This document shows positions 22,835 through 31,875 of a DNA stretch of 64,000 bases, piece by piece; within the stretch, counting starts at the first letter, position 1; each line of letters starts with the position of its first letter. The stretch spans positions 1-64,000 of the forward strand of contig WRBF01000005.1 of NCBI GenBank assembly GCA_009784685.1. Reading direction: 5' to 3'. The DNA is from Defluviitaleaceae bacterium (lineage in GTDB: Bacteria; Bacillota; Clostridia; Lachnospirales; WRBF01). The notes under the pieces are model-generated. The model had not been told where the DNA came from, searched no databases, and saw only the letters and a list, made by a program, of their open reading frames with translations. The translations under genes were made by a program, and so were the position numbers.

Positions 22835-22922
22835 ACCTGTGTTTATGATCTGAAACGCTGAACTGGCGAGATGATTTTTCTTCGTTCAAAGAAAATTTTC
22901 ATTGAGAGGCTATGACACAGGT
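22835..22922. repeat. Intergenic inverted repeat (MITE-like or RNA hairpin)
   Basis: ACCTGTGT at 22835-22842 and ACACAGGT at 22915-22922 enclosing a second imperfect inverted repeat atgatttttctt/aaagaaaattttcat. Confidence 0.45.
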
Positions 22923-23000
22923 TCTAAATATATTTAAAATTTTCGCTTATACTAAGAGCACTAAGAGAACTAAGCGTAATAAGATCAAGGGGGATTGTTA

Positions 23001-24182
23001 ATGAAAAGGCATTCGAGAGCAAAATTACTAAAAGCATTTAAACCATTTTTACTTGGCGTTGTTGTAACTGTCATCATGACAACTGCAATCGTTCCGGCGA
23101 TTGCAAATCAAATTCAGATATTTTACAATTCAGTAAATATCTCAGTTAACGGCAACAGAGTTATTGAGGCAGGTGAACATTTTACTTTGCCGACGGGAGA
23201 AGTAATTCCTTATAGCATAAACTATAGAGGCACTACTTTCCTTCCTATGAGAGAGCTTGGGCGTTTAGCCGGGTTTGAAGTTGATTGGGATTCTTCAACT
23301 CGTACGGTTCTTATGAATACACGAGTTTCACAGCCCGAAGTTGAAGAAGGCGGCGCGGGCGAACATGAAGAAGAGCCGGAAGCTCCACGCCCTCCGGTTA
23401 ATACCGATGAGTTTGAAGTGATTACAGCAGCAGCAGCGCAAACAATGTTCGACAATCGTGAGCATTTTGTTATGGTTTTATTGGACAGCAGGCGTCCTGT
23501 TCATGAAGAAAATTTAGTTGAAATAAGAAGAGTTGCAAGAGCTGCTAGAGTAAAGCTATTTGCTGTTGATGTTGCTGATTTGCCATCTGAGGCTATTCAG
23601 CCGGAGTTTGCAAGAGAATCAGTTCCTACGCTTAATCATATGGCGAGACCTGTTGTTTTTTATGTATTAGGTCCTAGAACTGTTACAGTTGATGCATCGC
23701 CAACCAGTACAGCTAGGTTAACAAGAGATTTTGCTTATTTCAGGGAAAATTACCGACCGACTACAGGCGGCGGTGGAGCTGGCGCATTTGACATAACGCC
23801 TAACGAAAATATGAGGCGAATATCTCTTGTTGAGCTTGAGAGAAGAATGGCTGATAGAGGCACATTCGTTCTGATTTACTACAGCAGTACAGAATCATTC
23901 TCATATAGGCTTATGACAGAAGTAGTTCATGATGCTGTTCTTGATTCAAATCGTAGAGTATACATCCTGGATGGTGCGGAGATAATTGATACTGCAAGCG
24001 GAACGAGGCTTCAAAACAGTACCCATCATTGGATTAACCGTCATGGTATAACTGTTCCTCAATTTCCTATTGTGTTCTTTGTTAGAGACGGCTTAATAGG
24101 TCCGTCGGAATTTCCTGACATAGTTGCGCCTCATAATAGTAGGTCTTTAGAAAATCGTATAAGAGACTTTTTTAAAGAATAG
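23001..24182 (+). CDS. Secreted/anchored protein with copper amine oxidase N-terminal-like (stalk) domain
   Basis: N-terminal TM/signal, then VNGNRVIEAGEHFTLPTGEVIPYSINYRGTTFLPMRELGRLAGFEVDWDSSTRTVLM. Confidence 0.7.
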   Translation: MKRHSRAKLLKAFKPFLLGVVVTVIMTTAIVPAIANQIQIFYNSVNISVNGNRVIEAGEHFTLPTGEVIPYSINYRGTTFLPMRELGRLAGFEVDWDSSTRTVLMNTRVSQPEVEEGGAGEHEEEPEAPRPPVNTDEFEVITAAAAQTMFDNREHFVMVLLDSRRPVHEENLVEIRRVARAARVKLFAVDVADLPSEAIQPEFARESVPTLNHMARPVVFYVLGPRTVTVDASPTSTARLTRDFAYFRENYRPTTGGGGAGAFDITPNENMRRISLVELERRMADRGTFVLIYYSSTESFSYRLMTEVVHDAVLDSNRRVYILDGAEIIDTASGTRLQNSTHHWINRHGITVPQFPIVFFVRDGLIGPSEFPDIVAPHNSRSLENRIRDFFKE

Positions 24183-24250
24183 GCAGATACGCTCCCAGTT
24201 TTCTGATATGTAAATCTGTATCAGACAAATAACAAGAGTTAACCTATGTC

Positions 24251-24287
24251 AAAACCACCACTTCAAACCAACGAAGCGGTGGTTTTG
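24251..24287 (+). terminator. Rho-independent terminator
   Basis: AAAACCACCaCTTCaaaccaacGAAGCGGTGGTTTTGT. Confidence 0.75.
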
Positions 24288-24300
24288 TGTTGATGTGCCG

Positions 24301-24351
24301 TTACTCTTGCAATACAATGTACAACCGTGTTGTTCATTATATTGCAAGGGT
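24301..24351. repeat. Short (terminus-to-terminus) copy of repeat family B
   Basis: TTACTCTTGCAATACAATGTACAAC-cg-TGTTGTTCATTATATTGCAAGGGTA. Confidence 0.8.
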
Positions 24352-24441
24352 ATAGCCCGCCTATAGTAATATCTGTTTGGGGATTTTGTTAACTCAAATT
24401 TCAATTTTCGGGGCATAATAGTTGATAAAGGGGAGAGACAG

Positions 24442-25254
24442 ATGAAATTATCTAAATGGCTAAGCGGTTGTATATTTGTATTTTTAATACTTCTAAACTC
24501 AAGCTTTTCAATCTTTGCAATCGATAGCGAATACTGTCTTGCAGTTGATGGTTTATCGCAAATTACCTCTCTGAAAAATTACTATCCGGAAAAGTTAGAT
24601 CGTTATCTTGATTATAAGCAGTTAAATCCGACATTATCAGATGCGGATATAGTCTTGCACGTGAATATTGGGCTTGATAAATCATTTTATAGTGATGTGG
24701 AAGAGATTTTGAAACCTGATTCGTTTCTTGTTGTATGCAATAAATACAACATACTTCCTAAGGGTTATGCCCCGGAAGGGTATGGCAAATATGATTACCA
24801 AGACCTTAGCCTTAGAAAGGAAGCACAGAACAGTTTTAACCTCATGCAAAAAGATGCTAGAAACAGTGGGATTAATATTTATTTAGTATCTGGCTACAGA
24901 GGTTACTTTGCTCAGAAAGAAATATATGAACATTACAAAAAACAAGACCCGAATAATGTTGACAATTTTTCTTCACGTCCGGGTTCAAGCGAACATCAGA
25001 CAGGGCTAGCTGCCGATATAAATACAGTATATTCAAAAGACCATTTTGAAAATACTGCCGAATTTAGATGGTTGATTGAAAATGCTTATAAATACGGATT
25101 TATTTTGCGCTACCCACCGGGGAAGGAGCATATAACGGGTTATCGCTTCGAGCCATGGCATTGGAGATATGTTGGGGATGATGTTGCTATGATGGTTTGG
25201 GAAGATGATTTAACGCTTGAAGAGTTTTTTGCAGGTCTGCCGGTTGACTACTAG
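24442..25254 (+). CDS. D-alanyl-D-alanine carboxypeptidase (VanY/M15-like)
   Basis: Signal peptide; VSGYRGYFAQKEIYEHYKK, SRPGSSEHQTGLAADI, EPWHWRYVG motifs of M15B peptidases. Confidence 0.9.
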   Translation: MKLSKWLSGCIFVFLILLNSSFSIFAIDSEYCLAVDGLSQITSLKNYYPEKLDRYLDYKQLNPTLSDADIVLHVNIGLDKSFYSDVEEILKPDSFLVVCNKYNILPKGYAPEGYGKYDYQDLSLRKEAQNSFNLMQKDARNSGINIYLVSGYRGYFAQKEIYEHYKKQDPNNVDNFSSRPGSSEHQTGLAADINTVYSKDHFENTAEFRWLIENAYKYGFILRYPPGKEHITGYRFEPWHWRYVGDDVAMMVWEDDLTLEEFFAGLPVDY

Positions 25255-28200
25255 ATAGATTGATTTATAATATCTTCGGCTCGTTTGTTTTTGTTGACAG
25301 AATTGTATTTGCTTAAACATTCAGTCGTTCCAAACCCACAAACAGCCGAGTATTCACAATAATTGCAGGCAGAAATGTTTTTGCTTCTGTATGGTCTTGG
25401 AGTAATATCCCCTTTGATAACATCGTTACCAATAGATGCTACTTTTGACAAGACAAAATTGCATATTGCTTCAAAGTCTTTGTTTTCCCTAACGCTTGCC
25501 TCTGAGCTTTTTGTGAAATTTCCGTCGGATTTTATTTCAACGGGGATAATGTTAGACTTCTTTATTTGATCAGGCAGGCGTTCATCCATCTTTTTGATTA
25601 TATCCTCGTTTTTTAGCACAAGCCCATTAAGCCTGAATGCGTCTAACATAGCTTTTTCAGAATTTTCGGATTCTTCGGGAGATATTACAGGGTCTTTTAT
25701 ATTAAAGTAAAATACCCCTCCGGGCAGAACCTTGCTTTCAGAAAGCCCTATTTTTTTACAGAATTGTTTGCTGTTTGTTAATGCGTTGAGATATAAAATA
25801 AGCTGCATTTGACGACCGTAATAGATATCTGTTGGGTCAAATTTAGTAGACCCTGATTTATAATCCAGAATTTTTACATAGGTATCACCGAAATGTGATG
25901 TTATGTCAACACGGTCAATAGTTCCTGTTATTTCAAAAGCATATTTATCATTTATTTCCACGCGAATAGCTGTAATCAGCTCGTTTGTTCCAAATTTAAG
26001 TTCTGAGGCTATCGGATTGAAGTCACCGTTTTTTAGATGTGTAGTCAATGCCCATAGGGATTTTTCAGCGGCGATTTTAATGCTGTTTAAGCGATATGCG
26101 CTTTCTTCATTTCCAAGCATTATGTCTGCTTTATCCAGTACGTCTTGCGTATCAAATGCCTCATCTGTAAGCTTTGCTACTTGCTCTTTTGTGAGCTCGC
26201 CCCAAATTAAGTTCTTTTTTTGAACCAGATTGTAAAATATATCAAATATTGCATGGAATATATTTCCTATATCAATTGATTTTGCCGCATAAATTTTCCA
26301 CTCTTTTGCTTTTAAATTGTATCTCATGAAATACGCAAACGGACATTCCGCATATTTTTGAAGCTGTGAGGCAGATGTCTTAATATCGTTTTCGTAAATT
26401 CTTGATATTGTTTCCTCTTTAAGTTGCTCTATTATTGCATTGTCCGATATAATTTTGCGCATTTTTTCAACTTTTTTATCATATCCGGGGTTTTTTGAAA
26501 ACCATTCAAGCAGGGCAGATTGCTCATCAGTCACCGGGCTGCTTTTTTTTAAATCGTATAATATACTGCCAACTTCATCAAACATAGGAATCGGAAGTGT
26601 GATTTCAAACTCTGCCTCACGTTCTCTAACCATCGGGAACATGTTTTTGATTTTTGTTATAACTAAAGAAGGTCGTAAAGTTTTCCCCTCCATGCCGCCA
26701 GTTTGATATGAAAGCAGTAACTTCTCGGATGGATGGGTTAATGCCTTGTAAACTATAAAATCTTCACGTGATGTAAGCTTTCTACTATCGAATGATAGTT
26801 CAATACCGTGCGTTAAAAGCCGTTCTCGCTCGGCATCAGAAAAAATACCATCCTCCTCTATTAGCCTTGGGATGATACCGTCGTTTACCCCCAAAACAAA
26901 TAAAGCTTTCACGTTGGGAAGTCTTGATCTTTCTAAATCACCGATGATAACCTTGTCGCCAAAGGGAGGTACAACCCCTATGTCACAAGATTTAAGACCT
27001 GATTCTATTATTTTACCAAACTCTTTGATCGTAATTTCCGCTTCACCAAGCAATTCAACGAATTTATCAAAAAGCGAGCAAATTTTGTTAAAAACTTGCT
27101 TGTGCTGTGCTGAAATCGGAGATTTATCGGCTTTTTCAAGAATTTCTATAATATTTGTCCTTTGAATAACTTCAAAAATAGCCCTTGCAAAATCAACAGC
27201 CTTTCTCTTCCGACCTGAAATATCAACCAACGGGGAAATAGTCTCTATAAATCTCTCCCGGATGTTGATTATTTCATCTTTTTTAAAAGGTCCTTTTATA
27301 CAATGTTCGGTTTCATAGTTTTCGGTATATCCATTTTGCCAATACTTTAAATCTCTCCACTTATAGCTGTCAATTCCATAGACAAGTGTATAATTTTCGA
27401 GATATTGATATTCAGAGCGAGAAATATTTGTGATATTTGTTTTAAGAAACCTAAAAACAGGCTCATATGCGTGATTATACACGGCGATATCTATGAGTGC
27501 ACGAATAAGCTCCGTAATGGGATTTGATAAAATATCGATTCTTTCATCAATAAATGTAGGTATTTGATATTTATTGAATGTGGATTTAATGATGTTTGAA
27601 TAATCGCTGACAGATGATATTAAAATAGCAATATCATTAAATCTGTAGTTGTTATCACGGCAAAGGCGTAATATATTTTTTGCGGCTTCGTCTACTTCTT
27701 CATATTTATTCTGGGCTTTTGTTATAGAAATTGCCTCTGTAGAAGCCTTAAATTTTGCTTTTTTATGTGACAAGTAGTTGATGTTTAAAAAGTACAATTC
27801 ATCACTTTGTTCAAGTCGGCGACAATCATCAAGTAGTATAGGATCGGCAATTTTTGCATTTACTTCTCCTGCGATATTGCTTAACTTATTTATCGTTGAC
27901 TTTATTTCATACATCGGATCTGTAGAAGCAGATTCAATCAAGTCATAATATGTTTTATTTTCAAGTGATGTCAAAGCAATTGTTAAGCAAGATGATTTTT
28001 TAAGCAATGCCCTTATAATTTCATATTCTTGTGGTGTAAAGCCGGTAAAACTATCAAAAAAAATAACAGAATCTTTTAAGATTTCAGAATTTTCAATTTT
28101 TTCAGGCAGAAATGAAAGTATGTTATCAGAAGTCACAAAATTTAAGTCTGTAAATTCTTTGTAACGTAAATAAATGCTTGCGATATCATTTATTTTTGCA

Positions 28201-28652
28201 ATAAGATAATCATCTTCCGTTTTTTTTGAAAATTCAAATAAAGCCTGCGGTGATATATCATAGTGATAAAGTTCGGTAATAGTCTGGGATAGGCTTTTAA
28301 CAAACCCATCCTTATCTGAAATTTTGCTAAAAAACTGAAGCTTGCCTGAAAGATCATAAATTATTTTTCGTATAAGCATACTCCTGCCGGCATCATCTAA
28401 TATAGTTTTGCTTGTTCCTCCGGTTTGTTTATATATTTGATATGCAAGCCGAGCAAAGCTAAGGACTGTTGCTTTTACAGATACGCCCCCTAAAATGTTT
28501 AACAGGTTTTTTTCAGCTTGTAGAGAAAACTGTTCCGGGACTAGATATATAATATCCGAATTTTCCTGATACTTTATGGCTTCTGATATTCTTTCCAGAA
28601 TGAGAGTTGTTTTGCCGCCGCCGGATCGACCAAAAATGTACGATAGGTTCAT
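25251..28652 (-). CDS. addB: ATP-dependent helicase/deoxyribonuclease subunit B
   Basis: N-terminal Walker A GRSGGGKTTLI; DYKSGS nuclease motif; C-terminal CxxxxxC Fe-S-type cysteines (CNYCEYSAVCGF). Confidence 0.9.
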   Translation of the reverse strand: MNLSYIFGRSGGGKTTLILERISEAIKYQENSDIIYLVPEQFSLQAEKNLLNILGGVSVKATVLSFARLAYQIYKQTGGTSKTILDDAGRSMLIRKIIYDLSGKLQFFSKISDKDGFVKSLSQTITELYHYDISPQALFEFSKKTEDDYLIAKINDIASIYLRYKEFTDLNFVTSDNILSFLPEKIENSEILKDSVIFFDSFTGFTPQEYEIIRALLKKSSCLTIALTSLENKTYYDLIESASTDPMYEIKSTINKLSNIAGEVNAKIADPILLDDCRRLEQSDELYFLNINYLSHKKAKFKASTEAISITKAQNKYEEVDEAAKNILRLCRDNNYRFNDIAILISSVSDYSNIIKSTFNKYQIPTFIDERIDILSNPITELIRALIDIAVYNHAYEPVFRFLKTNITNISRSEYQYLENYTLVYGIDSYKWRDLKYWQNGYTENYETEHCIKGPFKKDEIINIRERFIETISPLVDISGRKRKAVDFARAIFEVIQRTNIIEILEKADKSPISAQHKQVFNKICSLFDKFVELLGEAEITIKEFGKIIESGLKSCDIGVVPPFGDKVIIGDLERSRLPNVKALFVLGVNDGIIPRLIEEDGIFSDAERERLLTHGIELSFDSRKLTSREDFIVYKALTHPSEKLLLSYQTGGMEGKTLRPSLVITKIKNMFPMVREREAEFEITLPIPMFDEVGSILYDLKKSSPVTDEQSALLEWFSKNPGYDKKVEKMRKIISDNAIIEQLKEETISRIYENDIKTSASQLQKYAECPFAYFMRYNLKAKEWKIYAAKSIDIGNIFHAIFDIFYNLVQKKNLIWGELTKEQVAKLTDEAFDTQDVLDKADIMLGNEESAYRLNSIKIAAEKSLWALTTHLKNGDFNPIASELKFGTNELITAIRVEINDKYAFEITGTIDRVDITSHFGDTYVKILDYKSGSTKFDPTDIYYGRQMQLILYLNALTNSKQFCKKIGLSESKVLPGGVFYFNIKDPVISPEESENSEKAMLDAFRLNGLVLKNEDIIKKMDERLPDQIKKSNIIPVEIKSDGNFTKSSEASVRENKDFEAICNFVLSKVASIGNDVIKGDITPRPYRSKNISACNYCEYSAVCGFGTTECLSKYNSVNKNKRAEDIINQSI

Positions 28653-29155
28653 AGATTAGCTCCTGGTTTTTTTAATAAAGTGATATATTGAAACCGTATT
28701 TTGCTTTTATTATCGGTAAAAAGTTCTGAACGTTCTATAATTTCAAACTGTGCTGCGTCAAATTTTGGAAAAAAGGTATCAGCTTCAAAATCTCCTTCGA
28801 CAAAAGTAAGATAAAGTTTGTTGCAATAAGGCAGGGCGGCCTCATATATTTTAGTCCCGCCGATAACAAAGACCTCTTCATCTTGATTTGCGTACTTTTT
28901 TAAAATGCTGTCAACATCTCTTGTTACGTAAACCATTTCATCATCAATTTTCAAGTCAGTTGAAGTTGAAATTATCACATGTTTTCTTTGCGGCAAAACC
29001 CCGGGCAGTGATTCAAACGTCTTACGTCCCATGATTATCGTTTTTCCTTTAGTAATCTCAGCGAATCGCTTTAAATCATCTTGAAGATTCCAAGGCATGT
29101 ACCCGTTTTTTCCTATTGCATAATCATCCGCTAAAGCAGCAATTAAGCTTAGCAT
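28649..29155 (-). CDS. folA: Dihydrofolate reductase
   Basis: MLSLIAALADDYAIGKNGYMPWNLQDDLKRFAEITKGKTIIMGRKTFESLP; overlaps addB by 4 bp. Confidence 0.97.
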   Translation of the reverse strand: MLSLIAALADDYAIGKNGYMPWNLQDDLKRFAEITKGKTIIMGRKTFESLPGVLPQRKHVIISTSTDLKIDDEMVYVTRDVDSILKKYANQDEEVFVIGGTKIYEAALPYCNKLYLTFVEGDFEADTFFPKFDAAQFEIIERSELFTDNKSKIRFQYITLLKKPGANL

Positions 29156-29195
29156 TTTAAATCATCTCCGATAATAGATCTGTCCACTTTAACTA

Positions 29196-29936
29196 TCAAT
29201 TCTTTATTTTCATGAAAAATTCTCTGTTAAACTGCCCATGAAAAGATTCAATGTGATCTGCTATTAACTCACATAAACGTTTTACTTCCGGGTTTGCAGT
29301 TCCATTTATGTTTCTTTCTTTGTACACATGCGCCCATTCTGCTAAATCAACCTTAAAAATGAAGTTACTGGGGATGCTCAACATATACAACCCTCTTTTT
29401 ACGTCAAGATCTTCTTTAAAATCTTCATGAACATAGCCATTGACTGACTTAACATATGTGGAACCATCAATTTGAACTGTTTGAGGCAAATCCATGCCGA
29501 GCGTTTTCATAGCAACGTCCGTTGAAACAATTTTGTCGCTATACCATTCAGAAACTTCATCTCCAAAAGTTGCAAGCCGTGTGCTTGATCGGATAATCCG
29601 GTTGTTAAATCTTTTTGCATGAGCGTCCCAGTCGTCCTGCCCCGCACGGTGCAGTCCTTCAACAGTCATTGACATATCAATAAACCTTAGCATAGTTGTA
29701 TGTTTCCAACCCCATTTAACTAAAGAATCCATCCAACCGTTAAAATCTTCAAGCTTACTAAGATTTCCGCTTTGAATTATTTCGTTAGTTGATCGAAGAG
29801 AGCCATTTTTATTTAACACGCTATCGCATACATCCCTGACATGATCTTCCTTTTCTTTTGTCCATGATCGTTTGCTCATAAACATTGAAGTAATTGCATC
29901 GGCTATTCCTGTAATTTCATTTAAATAAACATTCAT
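29196..29936 (-). CDS. Divergent ThyX-like protein (possible flavin-dependent thymidylate synthase fold)
   Basis: KHTTMLRFIDMSMTVEGLHRAG...RFNNRIIRSSTRLATFGDEVSEWY resembles the ThyX H-T-...-F...VEG-SRA...RHR-..S...S-RY layout, but the signature is degenerate; adjacent to folA. Confidence 0.5.
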   Translation of the reverse strand: MNVYLNEITGIADAITSMFMSKRSWTKEKEDHVRDVCDSVLNKNGSLRSTNEIIQSGNLSKLEDFNGWMDSLVKWGWKHTTMLRFIDMSMTVEGLHRAGQDDWDAHAKRFNNRIIRSSTRLATFGDEVSEWYSDKIVSTDVAMKTLGMDLPQTVQIDGSTYVKSVNGYVHEDFKEDLDVKRGLYMLSIPSNFIFKVDLAEWAHVYKERNINGTANPEVKRLCELIADHIESFHGQFNREFFMKIKN

Positions 29937-30095
29937 TTTGATATTTTTTCCTTTCGAAGATACTGTTTTAGTCGTTTCATCAACTATATTATAATAACAT
30001 ACAAGTTTTTTTTCTGAAAGGGTATAATAAAATTAATTTTAATAAGTTAGGGTGTGCGGGCACACTTTTTAACTTATAACAGAGGAGGAGAAAAA

Positions 30096-30512
30096 ATGAA
30101 AAAAGTTGTATATGCGTTGGTTTTTTTAATAGTTCTTTCCGGATGCAAACCGAACAGTGTTGCAAATTATATAAAACAAAATGAAATAGCAGATAATAAG
30201 GCGCAGTTTTGGGCAGAGAGGGTTAATGACATTGAAGGGGTCGAAACAGTTGTTGTTGTCATTAATGGCGACAAGGCGGTAGTCGAGCTTGAAATCTTTG
30301 GTGAGTTATCAGATGAAAAGCTTATACCGCTTAAAGATAGGATAGAAAAAATGATTTTAGATGAAGATGAAGACATAAAGCATGTAGGAGTTACGGCTGC
30401 GCCGGAAATTATAAGCCGAATGGCTGGGGAAAAACCGACGGATTTTAATAAGTATGATAATAAACTGAGCGATGATGTTGATGAGAAGATAATGGAGTTT
30501 ACGCCTAAATAA
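30096..30512 (+). CDS. YhcN/YlaJ-family sporulation lipoprotein-like protein
   Basis: Lipobox LIVLSGC; RVNDIEGVETVVVVINGDKAVVELEI...RIEKMI pattern; RBS gaggagg upstream of ATG 30096. Confidence 0.65.
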   Translation: MKKVVYALVFLIVLSGCKPNSVANYIKQNEIADNKAQFWAERVNDIEGVETVVVVINGDKAVVELEIFGELSDEKLIPLKDRIEKMILDEDEDIKHVGVTAAPEIISRMAGEKPTDFNKYDNKLSDDVDEKIMEFTPK

Positions 30513-30624
30513 TGGTGCGTTTGTAGATAAAAAGAGTTTGTGTTGTTACTCAGTGTGCGGCAGTTTCGTAAATGGCTTCTTTTGTGATGTTTGCCAATGG
30601 CTTTTTTATCGTTGTTTAGGCACA

Positions 30625-30666
30625 AAAATACCCCAAAGCGTGTTGAGTGCTTTGGGGTATTTTTGT
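30625..30666. terminator. Bidirectional rho-independent terminator
   Basis: AAAAATACCCCAAAGC-gtgttgagt-GCTTTGGGGTATTTTTG. Confidence 0.9.
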
Positions 30667-30714
30667 TTACTGTTCATAACTAAATTTAACTGCCTTTAGA
30701 TATTTAGGAATGTA

Positions 30715-31440
30715 TTAGTCGAAACCAATAACGTCGGCCGCATGGATAGCTTGCGCTTCTGTGAACTTACTGCCAAAATCTGACGATAATTGGTCAATCA
30801 AGCTTTGCCTGGACATCGGCATTACAGCAAGATATGATTCGGCCGATCTTACAGCTTGATAATACCAATCGACAGTAATACTATCAACTGCATGAGTGGC
30901 TTGCGCTACGGTGAATCTGCTTCCAAAATCTGACGATAACTGGTCTATCAAGCCTTGTCTTGACATTGACATTACAGCAAGATACGTCTCGGCTGACCTT
31001 ACAGCTTGTTCATACCAGTCTACGGTAATCCTATCAACAGCGAGTATTGAATCCTCACGTGAGAAATTACCGCCGAACGGTGACGATAGCTGTTCAATTA
31101 ACCCGTCCCTTGAGAATGGCATAGTACGTATATAAAGTTCTGCTTGTGCTACTGCGTTTATTTGATTGAGAGTTAAGCCATCGACATCCGTTGATGATTC
31201 TGATACGGCAGCTTCTGTCTGCTGCGAGGTTGAGGTATTTGATGCTAGATCTGTTTCCTGACTTGGAGCGAAATCCGCTGATGGCTCTGATACGGCAGCT
31301 TCTGTCTGCTGTGAGATTGGGGTATTTGATGCTAGATCTGTTTCCTGACTTGGAGTGAAAATTGCTCCTAATATCACTAGGGCAAATATTGCTCCTAAAA
31401 TCCCCAGATATTTACGTTTTTTCTTTGGTTTTTCTTTCAT
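30715..31440 (-). CDS. Ltp-family protein with three Ltp repeats
   Basis: Three about 48-aa repeats (AQAELYIRTMPFSRDGLIEQLSSPFGGNFS..., VRSAETYLAVMSMSRQGLIDQLSSDFGSRFT..., VRSAESYLAVMPMSRQSLIDQLSSDFGSKFT...); N-terminal TM; duplicated spacer PSQETDLASNTxxSQQTEAAVSE. Confidence 0.75.
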   Translation of the reverse strand: MKEKPKKKRKYLGILGAIFALVILGAIFTPSQETDLASNTPISQQTEAAVSEPSADFAPSQETDLASNTSTSQQTEAAVSESSTDVDGLTLNQINAVAQAELYIRTMPFSRDGLIEQLSSPFGGNFSREDSILAVDRITVDWYEQAVRSAETYLAVMSMSRQGLIDQLSSDFGSRFTVAQATHAVDSITVDWYYQAVRSAESYLAVMPMSRQSLIDQLSSDFGSKFTEAQAIHAADVIGFD

Positions 31441-31604
31441 TGTAATTCCTCCTTATAAAATCATGACACCGTCTACAACAAATACGGACAACGTGCAAAA
31501 TACACACTTCAACTAAATTATAACATATTTTGCAATTTTATAAGGGTTAATAATAGTGACTTTATCGGAATTGTAATTTCTTAGCTGCATCAAATAAAGA
31601 TTTT

Positions 31605-31790
31605 GTAACGAATATGCCTAAGCCCTGTCATTCCGGGCTCGACCCGGAATCTTCATGCAAAAAATTTCAACATCATGTTTATCACTATTAATACAAATGG
31701 CGCTTGAACGTTGTAACAGAATGAAGATTGCGGGTCAAGCCCGCAATGACGGGCTTTTGAGCGTGTTCGCTCAAATTAGATTCATGTGAG
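31605..31790. repeat. Dispersed palindromic repeat family A, copy 1
   Basis: ATTCCGGGCTCGACCCGGAAT, ATTGCGGGTCAAGCCCGCAAT and TTGAGCGTGTTCGCTCAA hairpins; near-identical in reverse complement to 59.5-59.73 kb. Confidence 0.9.
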
Positions 31791-31875
31791 AAGCAGAAAC
31801 GTTCATGTAGAAATCCACAAGAATTTGTGCTATGATTTATAAATTACGATAATTTGTTTTGTGATCTAATTTTGT

